Shown piece by piece: positions 22,200-34,305 of a stretch of DNA of 64,000 nt (position 1 is the stretch's first letter; every line of letters begins with the position of its first letter). Below the pieces are notes generated by a model, which made no database searches, was not told the origin of the DNA, and was given only the letters and a program-made list of their open reading frames with translations. A program made the translations under genes and the position numbers. The stretch comes from Brienomyrus brachyistius (Eukaryota > Chordata > Actinopteri > Osteoglossiformes > Mormyridae): the NCBI RefSeq assembly GCF_023856365.1, contig NC_064538.1, positions 5,721,832 through 5,785,831 on the forward strand. The letters run 5' to 3'.

Positions 22200-23190
22200 G
22201 AATTAAAACAAGTAGAACCCAAATGGGAGACAAAGGTCACAGAGCCCTGATTCATGTCATAAGCCTGAGAGCACAGGAGAGATCCAACTGCTGACAACTT
22301 TGCTACTTTATTCCATGAGAAGGTAGCGGCTATATGCAGCCAGTTCTCTGCACCCACCACCCACACATAACCCTTCAAATCATCACAATCTCCTGACTAC
22401 TGTCTATCAACTTGGCACCACAGGGGCTGCTCTGGGCTGGTCTGACTCATACATATCAAGCTGATCATTCTAAGTGTCTTAGGGTGCAGAGATATCCAAA
22501 TCCCATCAGGTAACAATCGGTGTCCCCCAAGGCTCTGTCCTTGGTCCCTTCCTCTTCTCTCTTTATATTGCCTCTGAATGTCTGATCATCCAGTCACATG
22601 GCTTCTCCTATCACTACTACTCCAATGACATCCAGCTGTACCTGACTATCCCTCCTGACGATACCACCGTCTCTGCTCGGATCTCTGCACGCCTTGCTTA
22701 CATCACAATGAAGGTCAACACCTCCAATTAAATCAGTTTAAACCTGAGCTTCTTATGTTCCCTGCCAGCCTTACTATCCACCTCATATGGCCGTTCAGCT
22801 AATATCAGGACGATTCGGCCTTATTTGTTTGAGAATGCAGCGCAGCTTTTACTCCAGGAACTTGTTATTACGCAACTAGACTACTGCAACTCGCTAGTAT
22901 CAGGTTTACTAGCTCGTGCTGTCAAACCGCTGTGATTCAAAACGCAGTAGCATGTGTGGTTTCCGTTCAGCCCAAATGTTCTCATGCTATCTTCCTCCTC
23001 GTCTCTCTTCATTGGCCGTTCAAGTCCTTGGCGCTGGCTTTCAGAGGCATTAATGGACAGACGCCCATCTTCGTCAAAAGACTCATTAAGACTTATGTTC
23101 TATCTCGCCCTCTTTCGTCAGCAAACCAGTGCGATCCTGTCCAGTCTAAACTGATGAATGCTGGAAGCTGCACCCTTCAATAAAAAAAAT
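22200..23190 (+). pseudogene. L2-clade LINE reverse transcriptase relic
   Basis: A 5'-truncated, frame-broken copy of an L2-type LINE ORF2. Landmarks in order: an ADNFATLFHEKV-like piece (about 22290); GVPQGSVLGP followed by FLFSLY (22519-22566); a SYHYYSNDIQLYLTIPPDD piece (22606-22660), in which the catalytic YADD motif has become YSND; LDYCNSLVSGLLARAVKPL (about 22878-22934); and the 3' region with LFIGRSSPW in a shifted frame, matching the family's SLHWLPV region. Several stops and shifts show it is dead. Motifs were identified by eye from known family patterns. Confidence 0.85.
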
Positions 23191-23835
23191 TTAAAATAAA
23201 AACACCAAATTTACAGTGATTACATATGGAAGACCAACCAACTGACATACTAACTCATCTACCCATAAAAGTCCAACAAAAATACAATCTCTTTTCCTGA
23301 ATCCCTAACGAACACAACACAGAGCCAAAAGCACAATCAAAACAGAACAGCAGTCACTCCTAACATAATGGACTAAAGACAATAATAATATTTACACAAA
23401 TAGTCAAAGAAAAGGTAATGAGGGGAATAGGCGAAGTTCTAGTCAAAACAAACAATCCAAATGGCGAAACCAGAAATGGAGCTGAAAGAGAAATGACAGA
23501 CATACACCGAACTCACAAACAGCAGCATGTAATGGGGGTGGAACATTAAATAAATAAGGAATGTTTAAGTGTATTGTTATGTTTTATTTTCATGGTGTAT
23601 TACTGTACCTCACTATAAATATTTAACAACAAGCTGTCCAACTAACATTAGATATAAGTTTTTAGTAACTAAAATAGCATCCCTTGTGGTACATACTGGG
23701 TAAATCAGCCAATGAGGCAATGCTTAGCCACATACAGAAATGGGAGACTGAGTAACCTTGTGAGTCAGGTTCTGCTGAACATCAACAATGAAGTTCAAGG
23801 ACTTGAATTGCTTTTCAAGTTTATCGCAATCTATA
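23191..23835. other. Intergenic, A-rich sequence
   Basis: A-rich sequence following the LINE relic, possibly including its 3' untranslated end. Nothing else recognised. Confidence 0.35.
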
Positions 23836-23844
23836 TCGCATCCG

Positions 23845-24205
23845 GGGGTGGCATGGTGGTGCAGTGGTTAGCACTGTTGCCTCACACCTCTGGGACCCAG
23901 GTTCGAGTCTCTGCCTGGGTTACATGTGTGTGGAGTTTGCATGTTCTCCCCATGTCATTGTGGGGTTTCCTCCCGGTACTCCGGTTACCCCCCACAGCCC
24001 AAAAACATGTTGAGGCTAATTGGAGTTGCTAAATTGCCCGTAGGTGTGCATGTGTGAGTGAATGGTGTGTAAGTGTGCCCTGCAATGGGCTGGTCCCCCA
24101 TCCTGGGTTGTTCCCTGCCTCATGCCCATTGCTTCCAGGATAGGCTCCAGACCCCCTGCGACCCAGTAGGATAAGTGGTTTGGAAAATGGGTGGATGGAT
24201 GGATG
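23845..24205 (+). mobile_element. V-SINE copy, nearly full length
   Basis: The best preserved SINE in the window. It has a tRNA-derived head with a box A-like TGGTGCAGTGGTTAGC (about 23857-23872) and box B GGTTCGAGTCT (23900-23910). The central V-SINE domain runs from GTGTGGAGTTTGCATGTTCTCC to CCCAAAAACATG, followed by CTAATTGGAGTTGCTAAATTGCC. The tail has CCAGGATAGGCTCCAGACCCC, AGTAGGATAAGTGG and a GGATGGATGG end. Flanks TCGCATCCG (23836-23844) and TCGAATCCG (24206-24214) match at 8 of 9 bases and are probably the target-site duplication. V-SINEs depend on a partner LINE for movement. Confidence 0.9.
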
Positions 24206-24214
24206 TCGAATCCG

Positions 24215-25082
24215 CTGCGACTTTTCAGGCCTGACTAAAGTGTAAACTTCACATTATATATGATCAGGCAGATTCTACACCGGACGGCATCCATCTTTTG
24301 TTTCTGAAGGTTGCGAAAATACCCCTGCATTTAGGGCAAGTTCTAGACTCCAAGAACACTGCCATCCCATCACCTGCCTTATATTATAACTAAATAAGGA
24401 GAGGATTAAACATAAAACACCTTTGTGTGTCTGAAAGTATTTGCCCATAGAATAAAGGAAAACATCCACGTGTGAGGGTGGCATTGGGATGCAGGCTGGC
24501 AGAATCGCAATATCAAACCTCAGGATGGATGATGGGTAGGATTTGGACAGGTTATGACAGTAGATGAATAAGCAAGATCTAAATTTAAACAAGTCTATGA
24601 AAGCAGATATAGATTAAAAGTTACGATTACCGGAAGTAGGTCCCCTTTAATTTTGATCAAGATCTAAAACAAATCATGTTGTGAGTTATTCAGTTTCTGA
24701 CTGTCACTCACATGGTATTTTAACCAATTTTGTTATTAATCAATACAGTGTTTAGAACAAACAGTTGTTCATAGTGTGTGTTTGAATGCAGCTAAGTGTA
24801 TTAGAAATTTGTAGGTACTTTCCATGTGTGAGGATTTCCTTAAAATACTCAAGTTTCTCGTCAAAGTTCAGGTGAATCTATTTGTGAATCCAACTAGTCC
24901 TTCTCACGTGTTAAATAACGTTTATTTTGTTAGATTAAAAAAAAGATATATTCCTACTCTAACTCTTCCCTATCTTCTATGGGAATAGGAGTTGAAGGGC
25001 CTATTCACCGCCAGTTTCTATCATAGTTTAATATAACTGAGGAATATCATACGAGAAGGAGTGCGGTTGTACTCCCATATGT
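24215..25082. other. Intergenic sequence
   Basis: No gene or mobile element recognised. The 105-codon minus-strand open frame at 24275-24592 has no recognisable domain. Confidence 0.4.
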
Positions 25083-25670
25083 CACGGGCGTGATTCGGTC
25101 CCAGGCAGGAGGCCGCGGGGATTGGCTCGCTGACTCCAGGTGGTTAAGGATAAGTAACAGTTTTTAGATACACCCGTATAGCAGAGGGATACATCTGATG
25201 TGAAATATCCGAGCGTGGGTTATAATCTGATAACCCGCTCATAGAACACCTCTTGTCCAATCAGATGTCTTGGTCAGAATTAACTGTTGTGTAAAGTAGT
25301 TTAAATAAAGGCGGGCTCTTTCGTTGATCCAATCGGGTCATCGTTTATTAAAAAAATAACACAGCAGAGACACAGACTGTCACCGGTTACACTCAAACGG
25401 TTCTTCCTTGTGGCTCTTTATCATTTGTTCGCCTGTCCTTTTAAATACTGATCCAGCAGACTTGGCTGCATCAGAACTCCAAGATGCTAATTAATTGCGA
25501 TTAGTCCCGGGGAGCCACAGGACAGGTTGAGAGTCTAGTGCGAAGGCTTTGATTGGATTACGGATGACTGGGACTCGCGGGGAGAGCTGACAGGTGCCAC
25601 CACACCACTGGCATGCTCTGTGCGTGGACTGCACCGGCGGGTCCCACGGGCAGTGGCTGGTAACAGCTTT
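25083..25670. mobile_element. Possible LTR retrotransposon fragment
   Basis: Begins with GTCACGGGCGTGATTCGG and is GC-richer than its surroundings. It contains AAATAAAGGCGGGCTC near 25304 and a TCGTTTATTAAAAAAATAAC segment (25341-25360) of the kind seen at polyadenylation regions of fish LTRs, then CCTGTCCTTTTAAATACTG. No paired LTR and no coding remains are seen, and the ends are uncertain. It could equally be ordinary unique DNA. Confidence 0.22.
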
Positions 25671-27084
25671 CCGAGATGGTATTTAAAGAGCATAAATTCA
25701 TAGATGGGAGGGGGGGGTCTGCTGTTTCATACCCTCATTGGCTCGTCAGAGACCGAATGCGCATCACGGCAAAGGGCAACTTGAAAAGAGCATTAAGGTT
25801 TAATAAAGTGGCAGAGGTGACCTTTGGATCAGTTCATGTACTGTGTCTGTGACATAGGCAACAATTACGCTAATCTGGTACAGGGCCCTGACACACTGAG
25901 TTTGTAGGAGCCTCGGTGTTATCCGTGCTAATAGCACTGTGGATGCACATATAAGAAGATTAAATAAAGTTAGTAATTACGGCGTAATAATTTTACTTTG
26001 CGGTAACGTAATCATAGGTAAATATGAAAACAGACTATGTGCTAAAACAACCCCGAAAATGCTATACACTAAGCAGTTTAAATAACGGGAAAGGTTACTT
26101 TCATTGAAGCGTTTAAGTGGATTTTGTTTTTCAAAATAGGTTATTTAAATACATTTTCGTTATTCAAATGTACCACATTTAGTCATCACCATTCAAATTC
26201 TAATGGGAGTAGGAGCAGGTGGGGAAACAGGGTGTACTTTGCAGGTGAGTGTCAGTCTTCTGCTTTAGATGCATATTTCTATAGGTGATTAAAAACTAAA
26301 GGAAGTTGAGCTCCTGCAGAATCTTAAATAAACTGCATGTCGGACTGGCTTTAGTAATTCCAGACACGGTGGGTCTTCACAGTCGGATGGGTTTCGTCCA
26401 TTTCTCCCACTGCGCAGTTGTAGTCCATGCTGTCCACCAGAGGGCAGTGTGGGTATGTATCTGTCTGAGCACACATGGCAAAACCTGAGAATTTTTTTCT
26501 TTCTCTTTTTTAATCTTCTCCCAAAGGAATCCAGCACAGAGTCGTCCAACCTGAGGCCTTTGGTGATAAAACGCGATAGATCCTCATCAAGGAGGATATA
26601 TAATCTTTATCCTGTGATCCAGTCTTATCAAATCAGATGGGACACAACAAGACCTACCAGATGCTCAGAAAACTACAGTTGACGATTTAGAAAATGAATC
26701 GCTAAGATTTTAATGGCATCTGTTTGGGACTAAGAATAACAGAAAGCCACCCAGGTAAAATACCCTTACCTCATTTTTACTGCAGATGTTTCTGATTGCT
26801 ACCGCAAGATACACACAGCACTGGTTGGTTTTATCCGCTTACATAAATAATTACAGAGACACTAAATTTAGTGACTCCTTTAAATTTAGTCAGTCCTTTA
26901 GCAGGATAAGAAATTCAGTTTTTCTTTAGCTGAATTAGTTTGTGGTCTTCCTAATTAACTGCTCAGAGAAAACATTTGTGAACACTTTTATCTGGTTTTC
27001 CGCATGAATAACTTCTAAAATGTGGTCTGATCAGTCATGATAATGGAAACATGGTTTAACAAACAACGCATGATGTTTTACATT
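25671..27084. other. Intergenic sequence
   Basis: No gene is supported. It contains one copy of a short dispersed repeat at 26912-26960. The TTTTTTCTTTCTCTTTTT tract at about 26493-26515 is followed by an AAAGGAATCC frame (26449-26682) that I do not recognise. Confidence 0.35.
26912..26960 (+). repeat. Dispersed repeat, copy A
   Basis: AATTCAGTTTTTCTT followed by a GCTGAATTAGTTTGTGGTCT stretch. A similar sequence lies at 39661-39708, sharing the first 15 bases exactly and then diverging with small gaps. It is probably a fragment of an interspersed element I cannot name. Confidence 0.5.
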
Positions 27085-28215
27085 TTCATATCTTTATTGA
27101 AGCAATGGATCATTGATAGGAAAAGTATGTGACCCTTTACGATAATGGTCTGTAATTGAGGGTAATAGGAGTCAGGTGTTCCAGTAATTTCAGGTGTGGG
27201 TTTGGCCTTTATTGCTATATGAAAGAAAGCCAATGCACATTATCTGCCCTTCACAACAGAATTCCATTCAAGTGCAATAGTGCCTGATCAAAACCGATTT
27301 CCAAGGACCTCAGTAGATGAGTTGTTGAGACTCATAAGAGTAGAAAGGCTTAGAAATGGATTTCTAAAGACCTGGGCCTCAATCAGTCCACGGTCAAGTT
27401 AACACATGGAAGAAATTCAGTATCGCCGTCACTTTTCTTACATAAATCAGTCTAAGGGCATTTTGTAGAATCCTCTGTCATGTGACAAAGGCCCCACAAC
27501 AACCCCACCTGGCAAATTCTATCCTTGGAACGGGAAGGAGCAGGATGGGGATCCTTTACTGAAAGTGGCAGTCCTACTAGGGGCTGAGCCCAAACCCTAA
27601 AATCTCCCCTCCAGAAAGACCTAGTTAGGGAGAAACCCTCAAGAAGCATGGTGTTCAGTGGGAAGTTACCATGCTCTCCAAAAAAAAATGCTCTTCATCT
27701 CAAACTTGCTAAAGACCACATGGATTATCCTTTGCACTACTGGAGCAGTGTTCCATGAACAAAGTTGAACTTTTTGGTAAAAGTATAGTGTTAGGTTTGA
27801 AGGAAACAAACCGGTGAATCCTCATCCTTCCTGTGAAGCATGATGGAGAGACTACAGTATAATGGTGGCAGGCTGCTTTACTGCCTCAGGGCTGTATGGC
27901 TGACAGACATCGAGGGACCAATGAATTCCAAGTTGTAGCAGGAAATTGTGCAGCGGAGTGTCAGTGTCTGCTGTCTGGAAAACGATGAAGGAAGTGTGGT
28001 CATGATACATGATTATGATCAAAAACACAGCTGTAGTTCAACAGCAGAATACAATTCTGTATTTTAGAATTACCAAGTAAATGTCCTGACCTCCATCCCC
28101 TTGAAATACTGTGGTGTGATCCGACGCAGGCCGTACAAACCAGACATCTCAAAACTCATGAACAGAAACCATTTTCCGTAGAACGACCAAACAAAACTGT
28201 CTGGTCGAGGTTATT
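27085..28215 (+). pseudogene. Tc1-like DNA transposon relic with decayed transposase
   Basis: The left end resembles fish Tc1-like elements (TTTATTGAAGCAATGGATC... AAAAGTATGTGACCC, about 27092-27135). The interior follows the family's order: a CCAAGGACCTCAGTAGATGA segment (27302), CTCAATCAGTCCACGGTCAAG (27369), CATGCTCTCCAAAAA (27670), then GGAGCAGTGTTCCATGAAC and an AACTTTTTGGTAAAA piece. After these come a GAAGCATGATGGAGAGACT/GGCAGGCTGCTTTACTGCC part (the family's KHGGG..W.GCF region), CATCGAGGGACCAATGAATTCC (27909), and CCTGACCTCCATCCCCTTGAA (28088). Stops and indels are frequent. The right terminal repeat is missing, so it is truncated and dead. Confidence 0.85.
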
Positions 28216-29554
28216 GCCAATTAGTTACCAGTTAGGAATTAATTATTCACAATTTCCATTGATTTTTTGACAACGTGTTAATCGGGCTTTCCAGATTGTT
28301 CTAGTTAATTAATATTTGGGAAACAAATTTGCTAGTTAAGGCAAGTTTGAGTACTGTATAAAAGACTATACTTTCAGGCTTGTTTGAAGGTATCTCTCTG
28401 TCTCACATCACCAGGCAGACTCCACACTAGCTCCACAGGAGTAACTCACTCTACTTAACTGGAGTAAAGTCTGCATCTATCCTCTGATAACTGCTGCGGA
28501 GTTGTAGTATATCCACATTGGTATACTAAAGATGCTGTCGGTCAGGGATGGTGCGCCTTTGAATTGCAGGATGCTGTTGGTAAGAATATACCTGCAGCAG
28601 GTAGACTGCACATTCTTGAAGGTATGAATCGCATTTGCATGTAAGGACCATTGATTTTGTACTGGAAATATGCAGCTATACCTCTACTTTTTGCGAAGCA
28701 TGTTAATGAAAGTTTTACTTTTTTATTTTCAGAGCACTGTTCTAAAATGAAACGGACTGTATTTTACTATAAAAAAGCAGGAGTGGATGGACCCACTTAC
28801 ATTTTTACACAATAACTGCCAACACAAGGTAAAAAATTTTAAGATAAGAAATTTTGAATTCTTTTATTAAACTTAAATACCTTTTGACATCAGACTGAGG
28901 ACCCAAAACCCTCTTATAATAAAATGTAATTACTCACACATCTGATTTAACTGAATAAGCGTTTAGCTGAAAAAGGTTCTTTTTTATATAATGCTGAATT
29001 GGTCGAAGTTATCAGGAATTTTGGCGGCTGAAGCAATTGTGGCGTGTGAGGAGTAAATAAATGAAGGTATGACACCCGCAAAGGTGCAATAAATTACAGC
29101 AAAATGTACAAGCCTGGAAAGAATGGCAGCTCAAATAAGACTTCTATCATTTTCAGGAGTGCATTGGAGTAAAGAATATCTAATGAATCATGCTCTTTGG
29201 TCTTGAGTTAGACACAAAATGGGGAATGAATGTTATAAATAGTAAGCATAAAGTTAGCCAGCGCTGTAATAAACAAGCTATATTTTTATCTTCGGGAATA
29301 ACGAGAAGTAATTGCATTGCCATAGAAAGGTGATTTATGTTTCCTTCGGTGGTTTTCTGGTCAATAAATGATTTGTTCTTTAATGGGGTACCACACTACT
29401 TGGACCCTTTAGACATCTGAGGGTACAAAGCTGAAAATATTGCTCTCCTTATTGAATTACAGCATGGGTATGAGTCATTAGAAATGTTTGTTGGCTAATT
29501 CTTTATTTGAACCACTAGCACCCAAGGTGTACTCCTGCCACCAGGGCTACCTAC
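28216..29554. other. Intergenic sequence
   Basis: No gene recognised. AT-rich unique DNA. Confidence 0.4.
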
Positions 29555-29700
29555 TGAAAAAGAGGCATTAGTGTGTCGCTGGGTTGGGATTCTGCGTTTC
29601 CCATCTGCTGTGGTTGGCAAAGTGATGTAACTGTTGGGCCCTTGAGCAAGGTCCTTAATCCCAACTGCTTCAGGAACTGGCTGACTGGTCTGACTGGTTG
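29555..29700 (+). mobile_element. tRNA-type SINE fragment with CTTGAGCAAGGTCC tail
   Basis: The motif TTGGGCCCTTGAGCAAGGTCC followed by CCCAACTGCTTCAGGAACTGGCTGACT matches the body of the SINE at 62195-62362 (TTTAGCAAGGCCC ... TTGCTCCAGGGACTGGCTGACC). The head is degenerate. It lies just upstream of a V-SINE on the same strand. Confidence 0.6.
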
Positions 29701-29736
29701 ATAGATGGATTGATCTTGATGGTGTGATGTTACATG

Positions 29737-30028
29737 GAGGGGGTGGCACAGTGGTTAGCACTGTTGCATCGCACCTCTGGGACATGGGTTCAAGTCCTTG
29801 CCAGGGTGTGGAGCCTGCATGTTCTTCTCGTGTCATCCTGGGGTTTCCTCCAGGTACTCCGGTCCCCTCATAGTCCAAAAATGTGCTGAGGTTAATTGGA
29901 GTTTGCCCTGTGATGGGTTCGCACCTCATCCTGGGTTGTTCCCCGCCTTGCGCCCATAGGCTCTAGACTCTCCAGGACCCTGAATGGGGTAAGTGGTTCT
30001 GGAAAACAAATGGATTATTATTATTATT
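29737..30028 (+). mobile_element. V-SINE copy with internal deletions
   Basis: Head GGGTGGCACAGTGGTTAGCACTG, box B-like GGGTTCAAGTCCT, a shortened central domain (GTGTGGAGCCTGCATGTTCT ... GGGGTTTCCTCCAGGTACTCC), a missing stretch after TTAATTGGAGTT, and the tail GGCTCTAGACTC ... GGGGTAAGTGG. It ends in TGGATTATTATTATTATT. It is younger than the 15.4 kb copy and older than the 23.8 kb copy by eye. The 144-codon minus-strand frame over it (29495-29929) is a shadow. Confidence 0.85.
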
Positions 30029-33000
30029 GCTTGTAAAATTCAAAGAAATAACCTGGCTTTGCTTTGATAGTTGCAGTACTTATTAGTTATGCTTGTTCCC
30101 AAAATCGGCTTCTCTGCTTTCAGCATGAGTCCAAAGAGTCCCTCATCCTTTCCACTGTGCTGCGATACTTGACTGTATGATTTGAACCCACTATGTGCTC
30201 TAGAAGATACAAGGATTCATATAATTACACTGGTTTTCTGAGAATCCGGGGCTTTCAAAGGGATTGCAGTGGGTGAATTAAGGTATTCACTTTCTCAGTG
30301 GTTATGGGGAAGATTTAAGTCTAATCAGGCTTACTGCTGTTGTATTTCTGAATAACTGAAAACTTAATCCTAAACTGGTTTAGTGAAATATGCTGTCATA
30401 GGATGCATGTTGCGTTGGATTACATTGCACGCTGAAGAACATTAAAGGGCTAAGTAATGATCCTGCAGCGAATGTAGGAGATTCCCCACTGGATGCGGAG
30501 CATACCTCCATTCTTTTTCTCTTGCCCACGTCTGTGTTCCGACGCTAAGAAATTAACTAATTGTCTATAATTACAGCTTAACACCTTTATTAATCAGAGC
30601 AGTCAGTTTTTGAGAGCCATATTAGATGATGTTAGCTTAATAAAATAATTAGTTCAGCTGTGGTGTCGACTGTAAGAAAAGACTGACAGAAACTTTTAAG
30701 AAAAGAGAGAACTCCTGGGCAAACAGTGTGGATGTACCGGGGGGGTGAGGGGGGGGGCAAAGGAGTCTTAATTAAAACATCCCACGTCCTTCTTGATGGA
30801 ATGTCATGAAGCAATTATATTTCTTAAACGTGCAGCTAAAGCTCCTTTGTATGAATGTCATTTCTGAGACATGCACGTTTGCTTATTTTCTTGTGTATCT
30901 TTGAGTCGAAATCCAAAATACTTGTGGGAGGCGAAGGCTTTTATTTTGCCCGTGCAGTTGGCGCATGTATATAGGTGAACCAGATCGCCAGAAAAAGTGT
31001 GATGTGCAGGGCCGCAATAAATTGGGATGGGTGGGGGGGGGTGTTTCTAGTCCCACCGGGGGAGTGGAAGCGAATTTCTAGGGAGTCCAAATTTATAATT
31101 TTAATTATTGACTCATTGGTAGCAAATAAATTTCAGGGGGGTGGAGGTTGAAACCCGTCATTTTATTATGCGACTACATGTCTGCCAGTAATGGTGCTTT
31201 TATGTCCTTTTGGCACCTGCACTTAACCAATAAACGGAGAATTCCATCATTTTGACCCCGCCCCCGCCCGCATCTGTGTTGTACTATTGGCTCCAAAACT
31301 GGGAGCTATCTGTCATTCACCTACTGCTGAATTCAGAACTGTTAGCTTCCTGACTCAGCTCCTAAGGTGCCGGCTGAGGATGCAATGGCGAGTCTGCGTG
31401 TGGAAACGGTCTGCTGTGAGCCGGGAGGTTGCGTCGATGCTCGCACCAGGACTTGCTTGCTCCGGCAAAGGTGCCATCACTACTTAGACTGTCGCTGACG
31501 ATGTAATAATGTCCATAAAAAAAATGAACCTGACTGTTCTATTACCGCCATAATCGTTGAGCACATAATTACCGAGATCGGCGTAACGCGGATTGCGCCA
31601 TGCAGGTGCTTTAACGGCCCCAGCTGGTGCAAAGTCAATCTGACACCGCGGATTGTGGGATCGGGGGTAATGAACTGTCTCTGGACCTCCAGCTCTGCAG
31701 TCTTACGTTGTCATACATTGTCGGGTCCGTCTCTAATCACCCAAGTGAAAAGGGAGCCGATTCTGTTTGATGCTGTGGAATTTTTCCTATAAGTGTTGAT
31801 TGTATAGTTAACCCTCAAGAGGAAGGGAGCTGGACCCTTTGACTTGTTTGTTTCTCCTTTATTAGACTGGGAATATGATTCACCCCCTCGCCCCCCGCGT
31901 GGCTGAAGCCGTACAGAAGCCATTTCTGCTCAGTTCATTGCGGTAATGAGTGTGAGAGTTATTAATTTGCCACATCATTTGGAATGCCCCTTCAGATACG
32001 AGTGAGCACTCTGCCAGCGGATGGTGACGCATTCCCGTTGCTGATGTACTTTCCTAATGAAGTTTGTTAATTGACCCTGCAGATGCAATTTTCGGAAGGT
32101 TGGGAAACAATCGGAGGAATATTGGACTATTATCCTTCAAGCTCAGGGAAGCTCACTAGGGGGGTGCCGAATCACCACGGGCAGGGGTGAACTTTTCATG
32201 CCCAAATGCATGCAGGGTACCATGCTTTCTGCCCCTCTCCCGAGGGAGTAAGTACTCTGTGGGAGTAAGTGAAAGAAAATATAAGGCAACTAGGTTCTGC
32301 ACTCAGGGAATGTGGGGTAAATTCATAGTGTCTATCCCAAAGGGGCAAAGATCATTAGCATGCACGATCCCAAGGTGCCAGTTCTCAGTATATTTGCCCC
32401 AAATGCTTGTAACCATGAAATATCAGTCCAAGATAATACTATTGAACTTACGCATCATAGAGTAAAAAGTAATTATTTTAATTGCGTCCCTCCCCCCTCC
32501 CCCCACACACTCCCATCCCATAATAAACTTTGCAGTTGTTCCATCTGCTTATTAACATGTGGCTCATTGCTATATTGAACAGTTGCCAGCCAGAAATCTG
32601 TTGTTTTTCAGCCGTCTCCTGCCAAAGCGTCGCTTCATGCCCCAGCTTTCAGTTCAAACGCACATTTACCTGTTTATACTGCAGGGCACTTGCCGAGGCA
32701 GTTCACAAGGTGGATCTTCTGAAGGAGAAACGCCCTTTACGGGAGTTGAAGCGTAACCTTGTCGACCTCCTCGGTTGATACACGGTAATGGCAAAACTCC
32801 AGTTGCGAGGCCTCTGCATGATGAGCTCAGCTGATTAATGTGTAAAGTCCAGACCATATGCAGAAATCGCAGGATGCGGAGCTCCTTAGAATCCCTCAAA
32901 TGACATACTGTATAGCTACAGGGCTCCTGGCTTCTGAAACAGCTCCACAGACAACATACTGTAAAGGGATGGTGCCTTTGATTGCTGTCGGTTTTGCTTC

Positions 33001-33439
33001 AGTAGCGTTTATAGCAAGCCTACTGGAGTCTGACTAGCCTTATATGGTATTGCTGGTGCTGTCCAACATGCCTCCATATAACGTTATATACGTTCATCGC
33101 TAATCATTAATATTTACCCACCATGCTTGGCTTCTCCTGCCTTCCTGTCATTCATAGCTAGAGCTCATATCAGCTTAACCTGAGCCGCGAGGCCTGGAAA
33201 ATTGACCTGCATACTTGGCCCACATCATAGATATATAGTGGCACCATAGACTGACCTGGTCACCATCAATCGCTGTCCTAAGAAGATCACCATTACTCTA
33301 TTCTATACTTCTTTTCCAGATATACGCATCCACTTACTGTATCTTTGAACTGCGAATGGTTAGCGTCACTGGGCTGGGTGTGTAGCCATTTGGTCACGGA
33401 ATTCCAGTGTCCAGAAGAATTCACTTCTTCTTTCTACCG
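30029..33439. other. Intergenic sequence with possible regulatory blocks
   Basis: No gene is supported. Two parts look like candidate conserved noncoding DNA: about 30260-30660 (AATTAACTAATTGTC, GTTAGCTTAATAAAATAATTAG) and about 31900-32120 (GAGAGTTATTAATTTGCC, AGTTTGTTAATTGACCC). G-rich runs lie at about 30739-30758 and 31032-31041. This is texture only. Confidence 0.35.
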
Positions 33440-33545
33440 TCTCCTGGTTTTCCCATTCATGTATTAACTGCCGTACAACATTAACTTTATGACTTTGTAA
33501 AGCCCTTTGGATCAGCTCCATTGGGATAAGGCCCTATATAAATAC
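33440..33545 (+). mobile_element. LINE 3'-end fragment
   Basis: The stretch GACTTTGTAAAGCCCTTTGG ... GGCCCTATATAAATACAGC (33491-33547) resembles the 3' end of fish L2/Rex-type LINEs (TTGTAAAGCGCTTTGG ... GCGCTATATAAAT). There is no coding part next to it. Confidence 0.5.
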
Positions 33546-33559
33546 AGCTGAACGTGCAC

Positions 33560-33648
33560 CATGCACCGGACTATCATCCTGTCAAAGGCAAACCGCAGGT
33601 CCAGCCTATTGCATCGGCAGTTTTGGGAGATGGATGGATAGATGAGTG
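33560..33648 (+). mobile_element. V-SINE tail fragment
   Basis: GGACTATCATCCTGTCAAAGG resembles the tail region of V-SINEs (GGACTGGCATCCTGTCC), and the fragment ends in GAGATGGATGGATAG. It is short and diverged. Confidence 0.4.
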
Positions 33649-34019
33649 GCTCAGAACGATGATATGTTAACCGATCTCTTATAACAGGTGCTTCATAACT
33701 GGGAATTGAATCCATGTCCTTTAAAAAAGACACATTTTTCAAAAATATATAATTAAGTTCTTGTAAAGAACAGCAGAGGCACCAGCCAAGAATTAATCAC
33801 ACTTTTACTTTGACTTTGCGGGGTGAAATGACGACTGTAGTGGACTCACACAGAGTCTCAATGAGCACCACAATAACAAGGCTACTTATTTACTTGTCCT
33901 TGAGACTTTACATTTCATTTTGTCCTCATTGTATTTCCTTTCTTTATTTGATCTTCCTTAACAGTCTCCTTTTGTACTGTTGAATACACAGAAAGGAGAG
34001 TTAAATACAAAGTCGTTTC
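33649..34019. other. Intergenic sequence
   Basis: Nothing recognised. It lies downstream of the minus-strand poly(A) signal at 34020. Confidence 0.4.
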
Positions 34020-34025
34020 TTTATT
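34020..34025 (-). terminator. Poly(A) signal AATAAA for the minus-strand exon
   Basis: TTTATT on the plus strand, AATAAA on the minus strand. It lies 80 bases past the stop codon of the terminal exon at 34106-34305, a normal spacing for a short 3' untranslated region. Confidence 0.5.
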
Positions 34026-34105
34026 TTTTCAATCTCCAGTGCACTGTTGGGTCCGCTGCTGTTGGCAGTGTTCCTCAGATCCCATCCAGGGCCCCTGCAG
34101 GAATG

Positions 34106-34305
34106 CTACTGCAACTTCTGCAGGTCGTTCCTGGAGTCACGCAGCTTTAAGAGTAGGATAGCCAGTCCTACTAGGACAGAACCGGCAACACTTATCAGGA
34201 AGCCATTTAGCAGGGGCAGGACGCCGTCCAGGGGGTGTCGGTCATAGGGTGGGGGCTGCTTGCGCTCAACTGCAGGCCTCAGGATGTTCTGGGTCAGGTC
34301 CCTCC
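34106..34305 (-). CDS. 3'-terminal coding exon of an unrecognised single-pass membrane protein
   Basis: On the minus strand a long pyrimidine tract and CTTTCAG (acceptor, AG at 34306-34307) open into a frame of about 65 residues ending in TAG at 34106-34108. It reads GRDLTQNILRP, a charged and proline-rich linker with KQPPPYDRHPLDG, then a hydrophobic segment from VLPLLNGFLISV to GLAILLLKL (about residues 29-54 of the exon) that would span a membrane once, and a short charged tail KLRDSRNDLQKLQ. The layout (extracellular stalk, membrane helix, short cytoplasmic tail) fits the C-terminus of a type I membrane protein. An AATAAA follows 80 bases downstream. The frame is also open further upstream, to an alternative acceptor TATTGCAG at 34373-34380. 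I do not recognise the family. The rest of the gene must lie at higher coordinates or be lost. Confidence 0.5.

Noticed and set aside
29495..29929. 144-codon minus-strand open frame
   Set aside because: It covers a V-SINE and an adjacent SINE in antisense, so the frame is a by-product of the repeat.
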